Source: Chitinophagaceae bacterium (GTDB lineage: Bacteria; Bacteroidota; Bacteroidia; Chitinophagales; Chitinophagaceae). Taken from it: a stretch of DNA of 6,343 bases. The position numbers and the translations under genes are program-made. Under the pieces are notes generated by a model that searched no databases, was not told the DNA's origin, and was given only the letters and a program-made list of their open reading frames with translations. Shown here piece after piece: positions 1 through 4,822 of this stretch; position 1 is the stretch's first letter, and the number at the start of each line of letters is the position of its first letter. Where the stretch lies: positions 1 through 6,343 of the forward strand of contig JAGOUF010000148.1 in the NCBI GenBank assembly GCA_018061385.1. The letters run 5' to 3'.

Positions 1-55
1 TGATTACTTTTTTAGGTTGATCGAGTTGCTTGAAAAATAAGTCTATTGCCTGCAT
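1..55 (-). CDS. Partial N-terminus of a probable DHH-family phosphoesterase (NrnA-like)
   Basis: Reading the minus strand from the ATG at 55-53 gives MQAIDLFFKQLDQPKKVI and then runs off the left edge, so only 18 codons are visible. A short amphipathic helix followed by L-x-x-P-K-K-V-I matches how Bacteroidota DHH phosphoesterases (bifunctional oligoribonuclease/PAP phosphatase, NrnA type) begin, just before their first strand and the DGDA metal motif. Those diagnostic motifs would lie outside the window. A divergent position next to ndk is an arrangement I recall for Bacteroidota, which adds modest support. The frame stays open upstream of the ATG, but no other in-frame ATG is present between 55 and 120. 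A TACATTTG box ends only 9 bp before the ATG, implying a very short leader. The coding call is fairly safe; the family is a tentative inference from 18 residues. Confidence 0.5.
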   Translation of the reverse strand, partial: MQAIDLFFKQLDQPKKVI

Positions 56-64
56 AAATGTGTG

Positions 65-72
65 CAAATGTA
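65..72 (-). promoter_or_regulatory. Bacteroidota -7 element (TACATTTG) for the left-edge gene
   Basis: On the minus strand this octamer is TACATTTG, an exact match to the Bacteroidota -7 consensus TAnnTTTG. It ends 9 bp before the ATG at 55, so transcription would start within a few bases of the start codon. No convincing TTG-type -33 element lies 17-23 bp upstream, so the assignment rests on the -7 match and its position alone. Confidence 0.35.
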
Positions 73-78
73 GAGGTA

Positions 79-189
79 ATGAACTTATTGTACATATGTT
101 TTGTGCTACTGCTGAATACAATATTTGCGATTGCTCAATTAGAAAATAAAATAAGTTGTGAAAATTGTTGCTTCTTACCAGTTTCATAG
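79..189 (+). CDS. Possible small secreted ORF or remnant of a signal peptide (36 aa)
   Basis: An ATG at 79 (or an in-frame ATG at 58) opens a frame that ends at TAG 187-189. The product starts MNLLYICFVLLLNTIFAIAQ and continues for 16 residues containing C27, C30 and C31. The first 20 residues have a hydrophobic core and an A-I-A-Q end, like a typical Bacteroidota type I signal peptide with cleavage after A19. The lack of a basic n-region residue argues against a strong signal peptide, and AT-rich DNA often yields hydrophobic frames by chance. It lies in the spacer between divergent genes, with no clear promoter box of its own. It could be a genuine micropeptide, the 5' stub of a decayed secreted-protein gene, or an accident. 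Confidence 0.2.
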   Translation: MNLLYICFVLLLNTIFAIAQLENKISCENCCFLPVS

Positions 190-197
190 AGAAGCAA
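168..197. repeat. 8-bp perfect inverted repeat upstream of ndk
   Basis: TTGCTTCT (168-175) and AGAAGCAA (190-197) are exact reverse complements separated by 14 bases. The right arm ends 14 bp before the proposed ndk -7 box, so the dyad covers roughly -30 to -58 of that promoter. There is no T-run after it, so it does not look like a terminator. It could be an operator or activator dyad, or chance in AT-rich sequence. Confidence 0.35.
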
Positions 198-211
198 TTG
201 CATTATACCCC

Positions 212-219
212 TACTTTTG
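212..219 (+). promoter_or_regulatory. Bacteroidota -7 element (TACTTTTG) for ndk
   Basis: TACTTTTG exactly matches TAnnTTTG and ends 23 bp before the ndk ATG, predicting a leader of about 15-18 nt that is A-rich (230-240) and has no Shine-Dalgarno sequence. No good TTG -33 element is seen at the expected 17-23 bp spacing; the inverted repeat at 168-197 occupies that region instead. Confidence 0.45.
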
Positions 220-242
220 CGGCGAATTAGAAAAAAAACAAT

Positions 243-659
243 ATGAGTAACAGAACTTTTACCATGATTAAACCAGATGCAACCTCTAAAGGTTATACTG
301 GTGGAATTTTAGACATGATGTTGAATGCAGGTTTCAGCATTAAAGCAATGAAATGGACTAAATTAACTCCTGAACAAGCAGGTGAATTTTATGCAGTACA
401 TAAAGAACGCCCTTTTTATGGCGAATTAGTAGAATTTATGAGTAGTGGCCCAATTGTAGCAGCCATTCTAGAAAAAGAAAATGCTGTTGCCGATTTTAGA
501 ACTTTAATTGGTGCTACCAATCCTGCTAATGCAGATGAAGGTACAATTAGAAAAAAATATGCAGCATCGATTGGAGAAAATGCTGTTCATGGAAGTGATA
601 GTGATGAAAATGCAACTATTGAAGGAAGCTTTTTCTTCTCTGGATTAGAAAGATTTTAA
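243..659 (+). CDS. ndk: Nucleoside diphosphate kinase
   Basis: This 138-residue protein is a full-length NDP kinase. It transfers the gamma-phosphate from ATP to nucleoside diphosphates through a phosphohistidine, keeping cytoplasmic NTP and dNTP pools balanced. The N-terminus has the family's nucleotide-site lysine and strand (T5-F-T-M-I-K10-P-D). The active site reads N113-A-V-H116-G-S-D-S, with H116 as the phosphorylated histidine. The upstream segment A91[12 protein letters not shown]103 carries the conserved nucleotide-binding arginine. Length is normal and the family's core residues are intact. The ATG at 243 is preceded by an A-rich stretch rather than a Shine-Dalgarno sequence, normal for this phylum. 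It appears monocistronic, with its own promoter-like box at 212 and a terminator hairpin starting two bases after the stop codon. Confidence 0.97.
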   Translation: MSNRTFTMIKPDATSKGYTGGILDMMLNAGFSIKAMKWTKLTPEQAGEFYAVHKERPFYGELVEFMSSGPIVAAILEKENAVADFRTLIGATNPANADEGTIRKKYAASIGENAVHGSDSDENATIEGSFFFSGLERF

Positions 660-660
660 A

Positions 661-693
661 TAAAAATCCCCCGAAATTTTCGGGGGATTTTTA
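661..693. terminator. Bidirectional rho-independent terminator between ndk and the phosphorylase gene
   Basis: The segment 661-675 pairs perfectly with 679-693 around a 3-nt loop (676-678), giving a 15-bp stem with a CCCCCG/CGGGGG core flanked by A/T tracts on both sides. The A tract on one arm becomes the T tract on the other strand, so it can stop transcription from both directions. It starts just after the ndk stop and lies 16 bp beyond the phosphorylase stop codon, serving both convergent genes. Confidence 0.92.
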
Positions 694-709
694 TTTGTAG
701 TTGTACATT

Positions 710-2371
710 TTATTTACCGTTGTACATAATATTATAGTATTCATCTGCCATACGACTACTGTCGAATTGAAAACGAACATCATTCATACCATTTTTAACT
801 ATAGCTCTCCAAGCATCTTTATTTTCGTAGTACATTGGAATGATTTCATTTTCCAACATATCGTATGCTTTGTTTAAATCGTATTGATCTTGATCGTGAG
901 TGCTCATGTTTGCATAATCGGCCTTTGGTATAACAAAGCTGTTAACCCCTGGCTTAGCAAATTCTGGTATCCAACCATCATCTGTACTAAAGTTAATGGC
1001 ACCATTCATAGCTGCAGTCATTCCACTTGTTCCACTTGCTTCTCTTGGTACACGAGGATTGTTTAACCATAGATCGGCACCTTGTTTTAAACGACGACTT
1101 AAGAATAATTCGTAACCAATTAAAACCGATACATTTTTATATTTTTTACTTAAATGCACCAATTGATTGAACTGTGTAATAGCTGGATAATCTTGTGGGT
1201 AAGGTTTCCCAGCCCAAATAATTTGTACAGGATATTTTATATTACTCAACATTTTTTCAAAACGTTGCATATCATAAGTCAACATATCTGCACGTTTGTA
1301 ACCTGCAAATCTTCTTGCCCAAACAATGGTTAATACATTGGGGTCAAATAATTTTCCTGTTTGATCGGCAACTATTTCAAATGCTCTTTTCTTCAGATAC
1401 CACTTTCTATCATCAATCGCTGCATCATTATTTGCATCGGCAAAACGATACAATGGTTCATCGGCCCAGTACGTATAATTTTGAGAATTTGTAATTGCAG
1501 CAATTGGACAAATTCCTTCATAATTGTTCCACATTTCATTGCTCACCACTCCATGTAATTGAGATACGCCATTTGCTTTTCGAGCAAAGCGTAAAGCCAC
1601 TAAAGAGTGATTAAACTGATCATCTTTTAATCCAGTTAGTCTTCTCACTTCATCCAAGCTAAGACCACAGAAATAACTCATTTTATGACATAAATAAATG
1701 TCGTGTTTTTCGTTACCTGCTTCTTCTGGAGTATGTGTAGTAAATACTAAATGTTCTTTCAACTTTTCAACACTATGATATTTGTTTTGCAACAAATAAA
1801 ATGCTGAAGAAATTGCATGAGCTTCGTTCAAATGATAAACATCTGGATTAAAGCCTAACTCATCAATCAACTTTGCACCACCAACACCCAATAAAATAAA
1901 CTGAGCTACTTTGGTAGATACATTGGCATCGTATAAACGATGGGTAATTGTTTGAGAAACATAATCGTTCTCAGGCAAATCAGTACTTAATAAAAATAGA
2001 GGTGCACTATTAAAAGTTTCTGGATTCAAGTACCAAGCTTTTACCCAAACCGGATGATCATGAATATCAATTTGGAACTTAATACCAGTATCTTCTAAAA
2101 AGTCAACTGTTTTTTCCATCCAAGCTGGTTGCAAGGTTTGATCTTGGTTACGGGTTTGGTCGTAATAACCATATTTCCATAACATACCAATACCTATCAT
2201 ATTTTGTTTCAGTTCATAAGCTCCACGTAAGTGAGAACCTGCTAAAAAGCCTAAACCTCCACTATAAATTTTTAATGGTTGATGAATAGCAAACTCCATT
2301 GAAAAATAAGCTGCTTTTGTTGCATACTTAGGGTTTACCTCATAAGGAACTTCATAATTTCTAAAATTCAT
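710..2371 (-). CDS. glgP: GT35 alpha-glucan phosphorylase-family protein (PLP lysine replaced by Thr)
   Basis: A 553-residue protein of the short glycogen/alpha-glucan phosphorylase type (TIGR02094-like), a family that releases glucose 1-phosphate from storage or maltodextrin glucans in the cytoplasm. Visible motifs: F23-S-M-E-F-A then Y36-S-G-G-L-G-F-L-A-G near the N-terminus; H180-L-N-E-A-H-A-I around 180-187; F210-T-T-H-T-P; phosphate-site block W351-A-R-R-F-A-G-Y-K-R360; and E444-A-S-G-T-S-G-M-T-A-A-M-N-G457. Aligned to rabbit muscle phosphorylase, R354 and K359 match R569 and K574, and E444 matches E672. However, T452 sits where K680 forms the Schiff base with pyridoxal phosphate. Its codon is ACT, two substitutions from a lysine codon, so one sequencing error is unlikely. 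S46 also replaces the Asp I expect in the GGLG-x-LAGDH motif. The fold assignment is secure; PLP-dependent activity is uncertain. It appears monocistronic, with no glycogen genes alongside. Confidence 0.85.
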   Translation of the reverse strand: MNFRNYEVPYEVNPKYATKAAYFSMEFAIHQPLKIYSGGLGFLAGSHLRGAYELKQNMIGIGMLWKYGYYDQTRNQDQTLQPAWMEKTVDFLEDTGIKFQIDIHDHPVWVKAWYLNPETFNSAPLFLLSTDLPENDYVSQTITHRLYDANVSTKVAQFILLGVGGAKLIDELGFNPDVYHLNEAHAISSAFYLLQNKYHSVEKLKEHLVFTTHTPEEAGNEKHDIYLCHKMSYFCGLSLDEVRRLTGLKDDQFNHSLVALRFARKANGVSQLHGVVSNEMWNNYEGICPIAAITNSQNYTYWADEPLYRFADANNDAAIDDRKWYLKKRAFEIVADQTGKLFDPNVLTIVWARRFAGYKRADMLTYDMQRFEKMLSNIKYPVQIIWAGKPYPQDYPAITQFNQLVHLSKKYKNVSVLIGYELFLSRRLKQGADLWLNNPRVPREASGTSGMTAAMNGAINFSTDDGWIPEFAKPGVNSFVIPKADYANMSTHDQDQYDLNKAYDMLENEIIPMYYENKDAWRAIVKNGMNDVRFQFDSSRMADEYYNIMYNGK

Positions 2372-2421
2372 TGGTTGCGTTTTTTGTTTACAATCAACCG
2401 CAATATAACGGCTTTTGGTTT

Positions 2422-2452
2422 AAAATGTAATTTTTACACATTAGGCAAGCAA
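2422..2452 (-). promoter_or_regulatory. Weak promoter candidate for the phosphorylase gene
   Basis: On the minus strand a TTG (2452-2450) is followed after 20 bp by TACATTTT (2429-2422), which differs from the Bacteroidota -7 consensus TAnnTTTG only at the last base. It would give a leader of roughly 45 nt before the ATG at 2371. The spacing fits the 17-23 bp expected for the phylum, but both boxes are short and low in information in this AT-rich spacer. Confidence 0.3.
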
Positions 2453-2541
2453 CCAAACTAAAAAAATAGTGTGGATAAGAATCGTTGAAGTAAAAATAAG
2501 GGAATTGAAATGCTATAACTATAATGTGGGCAAATACTGAA

Positions 2542-2580
2542 TAAAAAGCCCCACTCAATTGAACTGAATGGGGCTTTTTA
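2542..2580 (-). terminator. Rho-independent terminator of bioB
   Basis: Bases 2542-2553 pair with 2569-2580 as a 12-bp stem with a GCCCC/GGGGC core. One C/A mismatch and three more pairs follow, closing a 7-nt loop. On the minus strand the stem ends in a run of five Ts. The hairpin lies 17 bp beyond the bioB stop codon, separating bioB from the phosphorylase gene downstream. The stem is symmetric in A/T flanks, but no plus-strand gene ends here. Confidence 0.88.
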
Positions 2581-2596
2581 AATGTGTGTCAATTAA

Positions 2597-3598
2597 TTAT
2601 TGTGTTTCTACCACTTCTCTTAAATATTGTTTCTCCTCTTTAAATGCTTTACGTGGCTGTATACCTAGTAATTGAAACATGGTATTATCCTCATCAAAAC
2701 TTGGATTAGGAGTAGTTAATAATTTATCACCAGCAAAAATGCTATTTGCACCAGCCATAAAACATAATGCTTGTTCTGCAACACTCATATCTGTTCTTCC
2801 TGCACTTAAACGTACCATGGTTGCAGGCATTAAAATTCTTGCAGTGGCAATCATTCTAACCATATCCCAAATGTCAACTTTTGTATTGTGTTCTAAAGGA
2901 GTTCCTTTTACTGGAACTAAGGCATTAATTGGCACACTTTCAGGATGCTTTTCCATTGTACATAAAGTATGCAACATGGTAATTCTATCGTCATGCGTTT
3001 CTCCTAAACCAATAATTCCACCACAACAAACAGTAACGCCAGCTTTACGTACATTGTCTAGTGTTTGTAATCTATCGTCATAAGTTCTAGTAGTAATAAT
3101 TTCACTATAATGTTCTTTGCTTGTATCTAAATTATGGTTGTAAGCATGTAAGCCAGCATTGGCCAATTTAATAGCTTGATCTTCTGTAAGCATTCCTAAT
3201 GTACAACAAACTTCCATACCCATTTGGTTAACACCTTTTACCATATCTAATACTCTATCAAAATCTTTATTGTCTCTCACTTCTCTCCATGCAGCACCCA
3301 TGCAAAACCTTGTGCTACCAGCATCTTTGGCTTTTTGTGCATATTCCAACACTTCCTCTTTTTTCATTAACGCTTGCACATTTACATCAGTTGTATACCT
3401 TGCTGCTTGGGGACAATATGCACAATCTTCGCTACAACCACCAGTTTTAATACTTAACAAAGTACACACTTGCACTTCGGCTGTATCGTTGTATTTTCTG
3501 TGTAGTTGTGCAGCTAAAAATATCAGTTCTAATACAGGCGTATTGTATATGGATTTAATTTCTGCAATAGACCAATTATTTCTTATCTCATTATTCAT
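2597..3598 (-). CDS. bioB: Biotin synthase
   Basis: A 333-residue radical SAM enzyme that inserts sulfur into dethiobiotin, the last step of biotin synthesis. The radical SAM [4Fe-4S] motif is G54-C55-S-E-D-C59-A-Y-C62-P-Q. The auxiliary [2Fe-2S] cluster ligands known from E. coli BioB have clear counterparts: C99 (R-F-C-M-G-A-A-W-R), C131 (E-V-C-C-T-L-G), C191 ([11 protein letters not shown]) and R263 (V-R-L-S-A-G-R). Length and motif order are normal. Both C131 and C191 are followed by an extra cysteine (C132, C192). The ATG at 3598 is supported by a perfect -7 box 16 bp upstream and no Shine-Dalgarno sequence. No other bio gene is adjacent; it has its own promoter-like box and terminator, so it looks like a solo transcription unit. 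Downstream of it is the phosphorylase gene, unrelated in function. Confidence 0.97.
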   Translation of the reverse strand: MNNEIRNNWSIAEIKSIYNTPVLELIFLAAQLHRKYNDTAEVQVCTLLSIKTGGCSEDCAYCPQAARYTTDVNVQALMKKEEVLEYAQKAKDAGSTRFCMGAAWREVRDNKDFDRVLDMVKGVNQMGMEVCCTLGMLTEDQAIKLANAGLHAYNHNLDTSKEHYSEIITTRTYDDRLQTLDNVRKAGVTVCCGGIIGLGETHDDRITMLHTLCTMEKHPESVPINALVPVKGTPLEHNTKVDIWDMVRMIATARILMPATMVRLSAGRTDMSVAEQALCFMAGANSIFAGDKLLTTPNPSFDEDNTMFQLLGIQPRKAFKEEKQYLREVVETQ

Positions 3599-3614
3599 AC
3601 AATTAATTTATAAG

Positions 3615-3622
3615 CAAATATA
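3615..3622 (-). promoter_or_regulatory. Bacteroidota -7 element (TATATTTG) for bioB
   Basis: The minus strand reads TATATTTG, an exact TAnnTTTG match, ending 16 bp before the bioB ATG and implying a leader of about 10 nt. No strong TTG -33 element is visible 17-23 bp upstream. The region between this box and the terminator at 3688 shows no obvious BirA-type dyad. Confidence 0.5.
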
Positions 3623-3687
3623 AAGCGATGGGTATAAAAATATAACTGAAATTGATGAAGCATTTTTTGGAGCAAATCCCCATAAAA

Positions 3688-3719
3688 AAAGCGTTTTGGA
3701 ATTTAAACCAAAACGCTTT
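3688..3719 (-). terminator. Rho-independent terminator of the sulfur-handling operon
   Basis: AAAGCGTTTTGG (3688-3699) pairs perfectly with CCAAAACGCTTT (3708-3719) around an 8-nt loop. On the minus strand the stem runs into seven Ts (complement of 3684-3690). It lies 33 bp beyond the thioredoxin stop codon, closing the five-gene operon before bioB's promoter region. Confidence 0.9.
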
Positions 3720-3752
3720 CTTCAATATTCCTAACAATGAAAAAACAAATAC

Positions 3753-4061
3753 TTATTTTACCGACTGCAACACTTGCTCTAATTGCTTTGCAGTTACAAC
3801 ACCTGATTGACGCCACAAAATATTTCCTGCTTTAAAAATGATGAATGTTGGAACACCTTGTATTGCATAAGATTGAGCCACTTGCGGGTTTTTATCTACA
3901 TCAATTTTAAGAATGGTTACTTCATCTTTTAAAACATCTTTTACTTGTTTTAAAATAGGAGCCATCATTTTACAAGGACCACACCATTCTGCAAAAAAAT
4001 CGACTAGCACAGGTTTATTGCTTTGTATAATTGTGCTGAATGAATTGCTATTGTTCGGCAT
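3753..4061 (-). CDS. Thioredoxin
   Basis: A 102-residue single-domain thioredoxin with no signal peptide, so cytoplasmic. The redox motif is W26-C27-G-P-C30, following the strand P17-V-L-V-D21-F-F-A-E. D21 matches the buried aspartate (D26 in E. coli), and the cis-proline loop is G69-V-P71-T-F. These make it a canonical dithiol reductase rather than a TlpA/ResA-type exported protein. It is the last gene of the operon. Its ATG (4061-4059) lies 14 bp inside the end of the preceding small membrane protein gene, so translation is probably coupled. In this context a likely job is reducing persulfides or disulfides left on the rhodaneses and on target proteins, inferred from gene order only. It may not be the genome's main TrxA, so no symbol is assigned. 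Confidence 0.93.
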   Translation of the reverse strand: MPNNSNSFSTIIQSNKPVLVDFFAEWCGPCKMMAPILKQVKDVLKDEVTILKIDVDKNPQVAQSYAIQGVPTFIIFKAGNILWRQSGVVTAKQLEQVLQSVK

Positions 4062-4263
4062 TTTCTTTTAGTTGTTGTTTCTTAAATAAATTGAACACCA
4101 TTGCACCCAATATTGCAAAATAAATGGTACTATTTGCAGGCTTAGAAGTAATAGCACAAGTGCCAGACTCACACCCTACTCTATCCCAATATACAAAGCC
4201 AATAATTGCACCCAACACTGCACCAAAAATAGTGAGCTGATTATTTTTAAACCACTTCTTCAT
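4048..4263 (-). CDS. Small membrane protein with a CxxxxC loop (DUF6132-like)
   Basis: Taking the ATG at 4263-4261 gives a 71-residue protein starting MKKWFKNNQLTIFGAVLGAI. It has two predicted membrane segments (about residues 10-27 and 47-60), with a connecting loop V29-G-C31-E-S-G-T-C36-A-I-T-S-K-P-A-N-S-T. This GC-x(4)-C-x-ITS-x-P-x-NST pattern is what I recall for DUF6132 proteins of Bacteroidota; the function is not known. The longer in-frame start at 4362 would add 33 residues translated from inside the preceding gene, so I reject it. The chosen start overlaps the preceding gene by 17 bp and the stop overlaps thioredoxin by 14 bp, a tight, probably coupled arrangement. The paired cysteines could bind metal, carry sulfur or be a thioredoxin substrate, but nothing in the sequence decides this. 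Confidence 0.8.
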   Translation of the reverse strand: MKKWFKNNQLTIFGAVLGAIIGFVYWDRVGCESGTCAITSKPANSTIYFAILGAMVFNLFKKQQLKENAEQ

Positions 4264-4483
4264 AACTAACATCTTTAATATTATTAGTAGATTTTGTTTG
4301 AATATTGGTTGCACAAGACTGTGTGCCACAACAACCAATATTGGCAACAGACAAACCAGCAAAAATTAAACCAATTAATGCAAAGAAATAATCGCCTTGT
4401 ACAATACCTTGTACCAAAATAATTATTCCAAAAACCAATCTTAATACTCTTACAAAATTCCAGCCTTGCAATATTTTTTTCAT
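4247..4483 (-). CDS. Small membrane protein with a CC-x4-C motif (DUF2892/YgaP-membrane-like)
   Basis: A 78-residue protein beginning MKKILQGWNFVRVLRLVFGI, with two hydrophobic segments (about 13-29 and 32-49) that form a helical hairpin, then N48-I-G-C51-C52-G-T-Q-S-C57 and a polar tail. The W-N-x-x-R-x-L-R start and two-helix layout resemble the DUF2892 membrane module, which in E. coli YgaP is fused to a rhodanese domain. Here a separate rhodanese gene ends only 3 bp upstream, so the pair looks like an unfused YgaP. The cysteine cluster directly after helix 2 could sit at the membrane face and accept or pass on sulfane sulfur; that is inference. The last 17 bp overlap the next small membrane protein gene. 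Family assignment is by memory of the pattern; the coding call is firm. Confidence 0.82.
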   Translation of the reverse strand: MKKILQGWNFVRVLRLVFGIIILVQGIVQGDYFFALIGLIFAGLSVANIGCCGTQSCATNIQTKSTNNIKDVSYEEVV

Positions 4484-4486
4484 AGT

Positions 4487-4795
4487 TTAAATTTTACCAC
4501 TTAACGAATTCCATCCACCACCATTGTACACTGTTATTGAAGCATTGGCAAGCCATGTTTTTGCCATTGCACTTCTTGCACCACTTTTACAAACTGTAAT
4601 AACTGTCTTATTCATTTTTTTAATTTCGGCGATTCTTTTTTGAATTTGATCTAAAGGAATATTGATAGACTTTTGAATATGCCCACTTTGATATTCTTGT
4701 GGTGAACGAACATCAATAATTACTGCTCCATTTTGTACAAGTTCTTTATAATCTACTTGAACTGGAGAAAAAAGGCTTTTAAACATTTGTAACAT
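4487..4795 (-). CDS. Single-domain rhodanese (sulfurtransferase)
   Basis: A 102-residue cytoplasmic rhodanese. These enzymes carry sulfane sulfur as a cysteine persulfide and pass it to thiols or cyanide. The CH2A-like strand V25-I-I-D-V-R30-S-P-Q-E-Y-Q-S-G-H-I precedes the active-site loop C69-K-S-G-A-R-S75 with catalytic C69 present. The C-terminal segment V89-Y-N-G-G-G-W95 matches the usual L-x-G-G-x-x-x-W region. Length fits a GlpE/PspE-type single domain. There is no signal peptide, unlike PspE. The ATG at 4795 is used; an ATG three codons later is an alternative that changes nothing in the domain. It starts 27 bp after the CstB-like gene and ends 3 bp before the two-helix membrane protein gene, so both are likely its functional partners. 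Confidence 0.93.
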   Translation of the reverse strand: MLQMFKSLFSPVQVDYKELVQNGAVIIDVRSPQEYQSGHIQKSINIPLDQIQKRIAEIKKMNKTVITVCKSGARSAMAKTWLANASITVYNGGGWNSLSGKI

Positions 4796-4822
4796 ACGAT
4801 TAATTTGAATTGTATTAAATAA

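Noticed and set aside
884..1558. Two short plus-strand frames (884-1066 and 1361-1558)
   Set aside because: Both are antisense to conserved motifs of the GT35 gene, and their products are low-complexity and hydrophobic.
2371..2456. 8-bp inverted repeat TTGGTTGC (2371-2378) and GCAACCAA (2449-2456)
   Set aside because: The arms are about 70 bp apart and one overlaps the start codon. The far arm would lie upstream of the predicted transcript, so an RNA hairpin is unlikely and chance is a sufficient explanation.
2372..2541. Possible extra small gene or RNA in the spacer upstream of the phosphorylase gene
   Set aside because: No frame with family resemblance and no stable hairpin besides the bioB terminator could be seen; it seems to be promoter and spacer only.
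2679..3083. 134-codon open frame on the plus strand
   Set aside because: It lies entirely antisense to bioB, which has every expected catalytic motif. The plus-strand product has no recognisable domain and is a codon-bias shadow.
3270..3623. 117-codon open frame on the plus strand
   Set aside because: It is antisense to the N-terminal half of bioB and its upstream region. No promoter or family resemblance was seen.
3599..3687. Possible biotin-responsive operator or riboswitch upstream of bioB
   Set aside because: I saw no dyad or extended structured leader. The leader implied by the -7 box is only about 10 nt.
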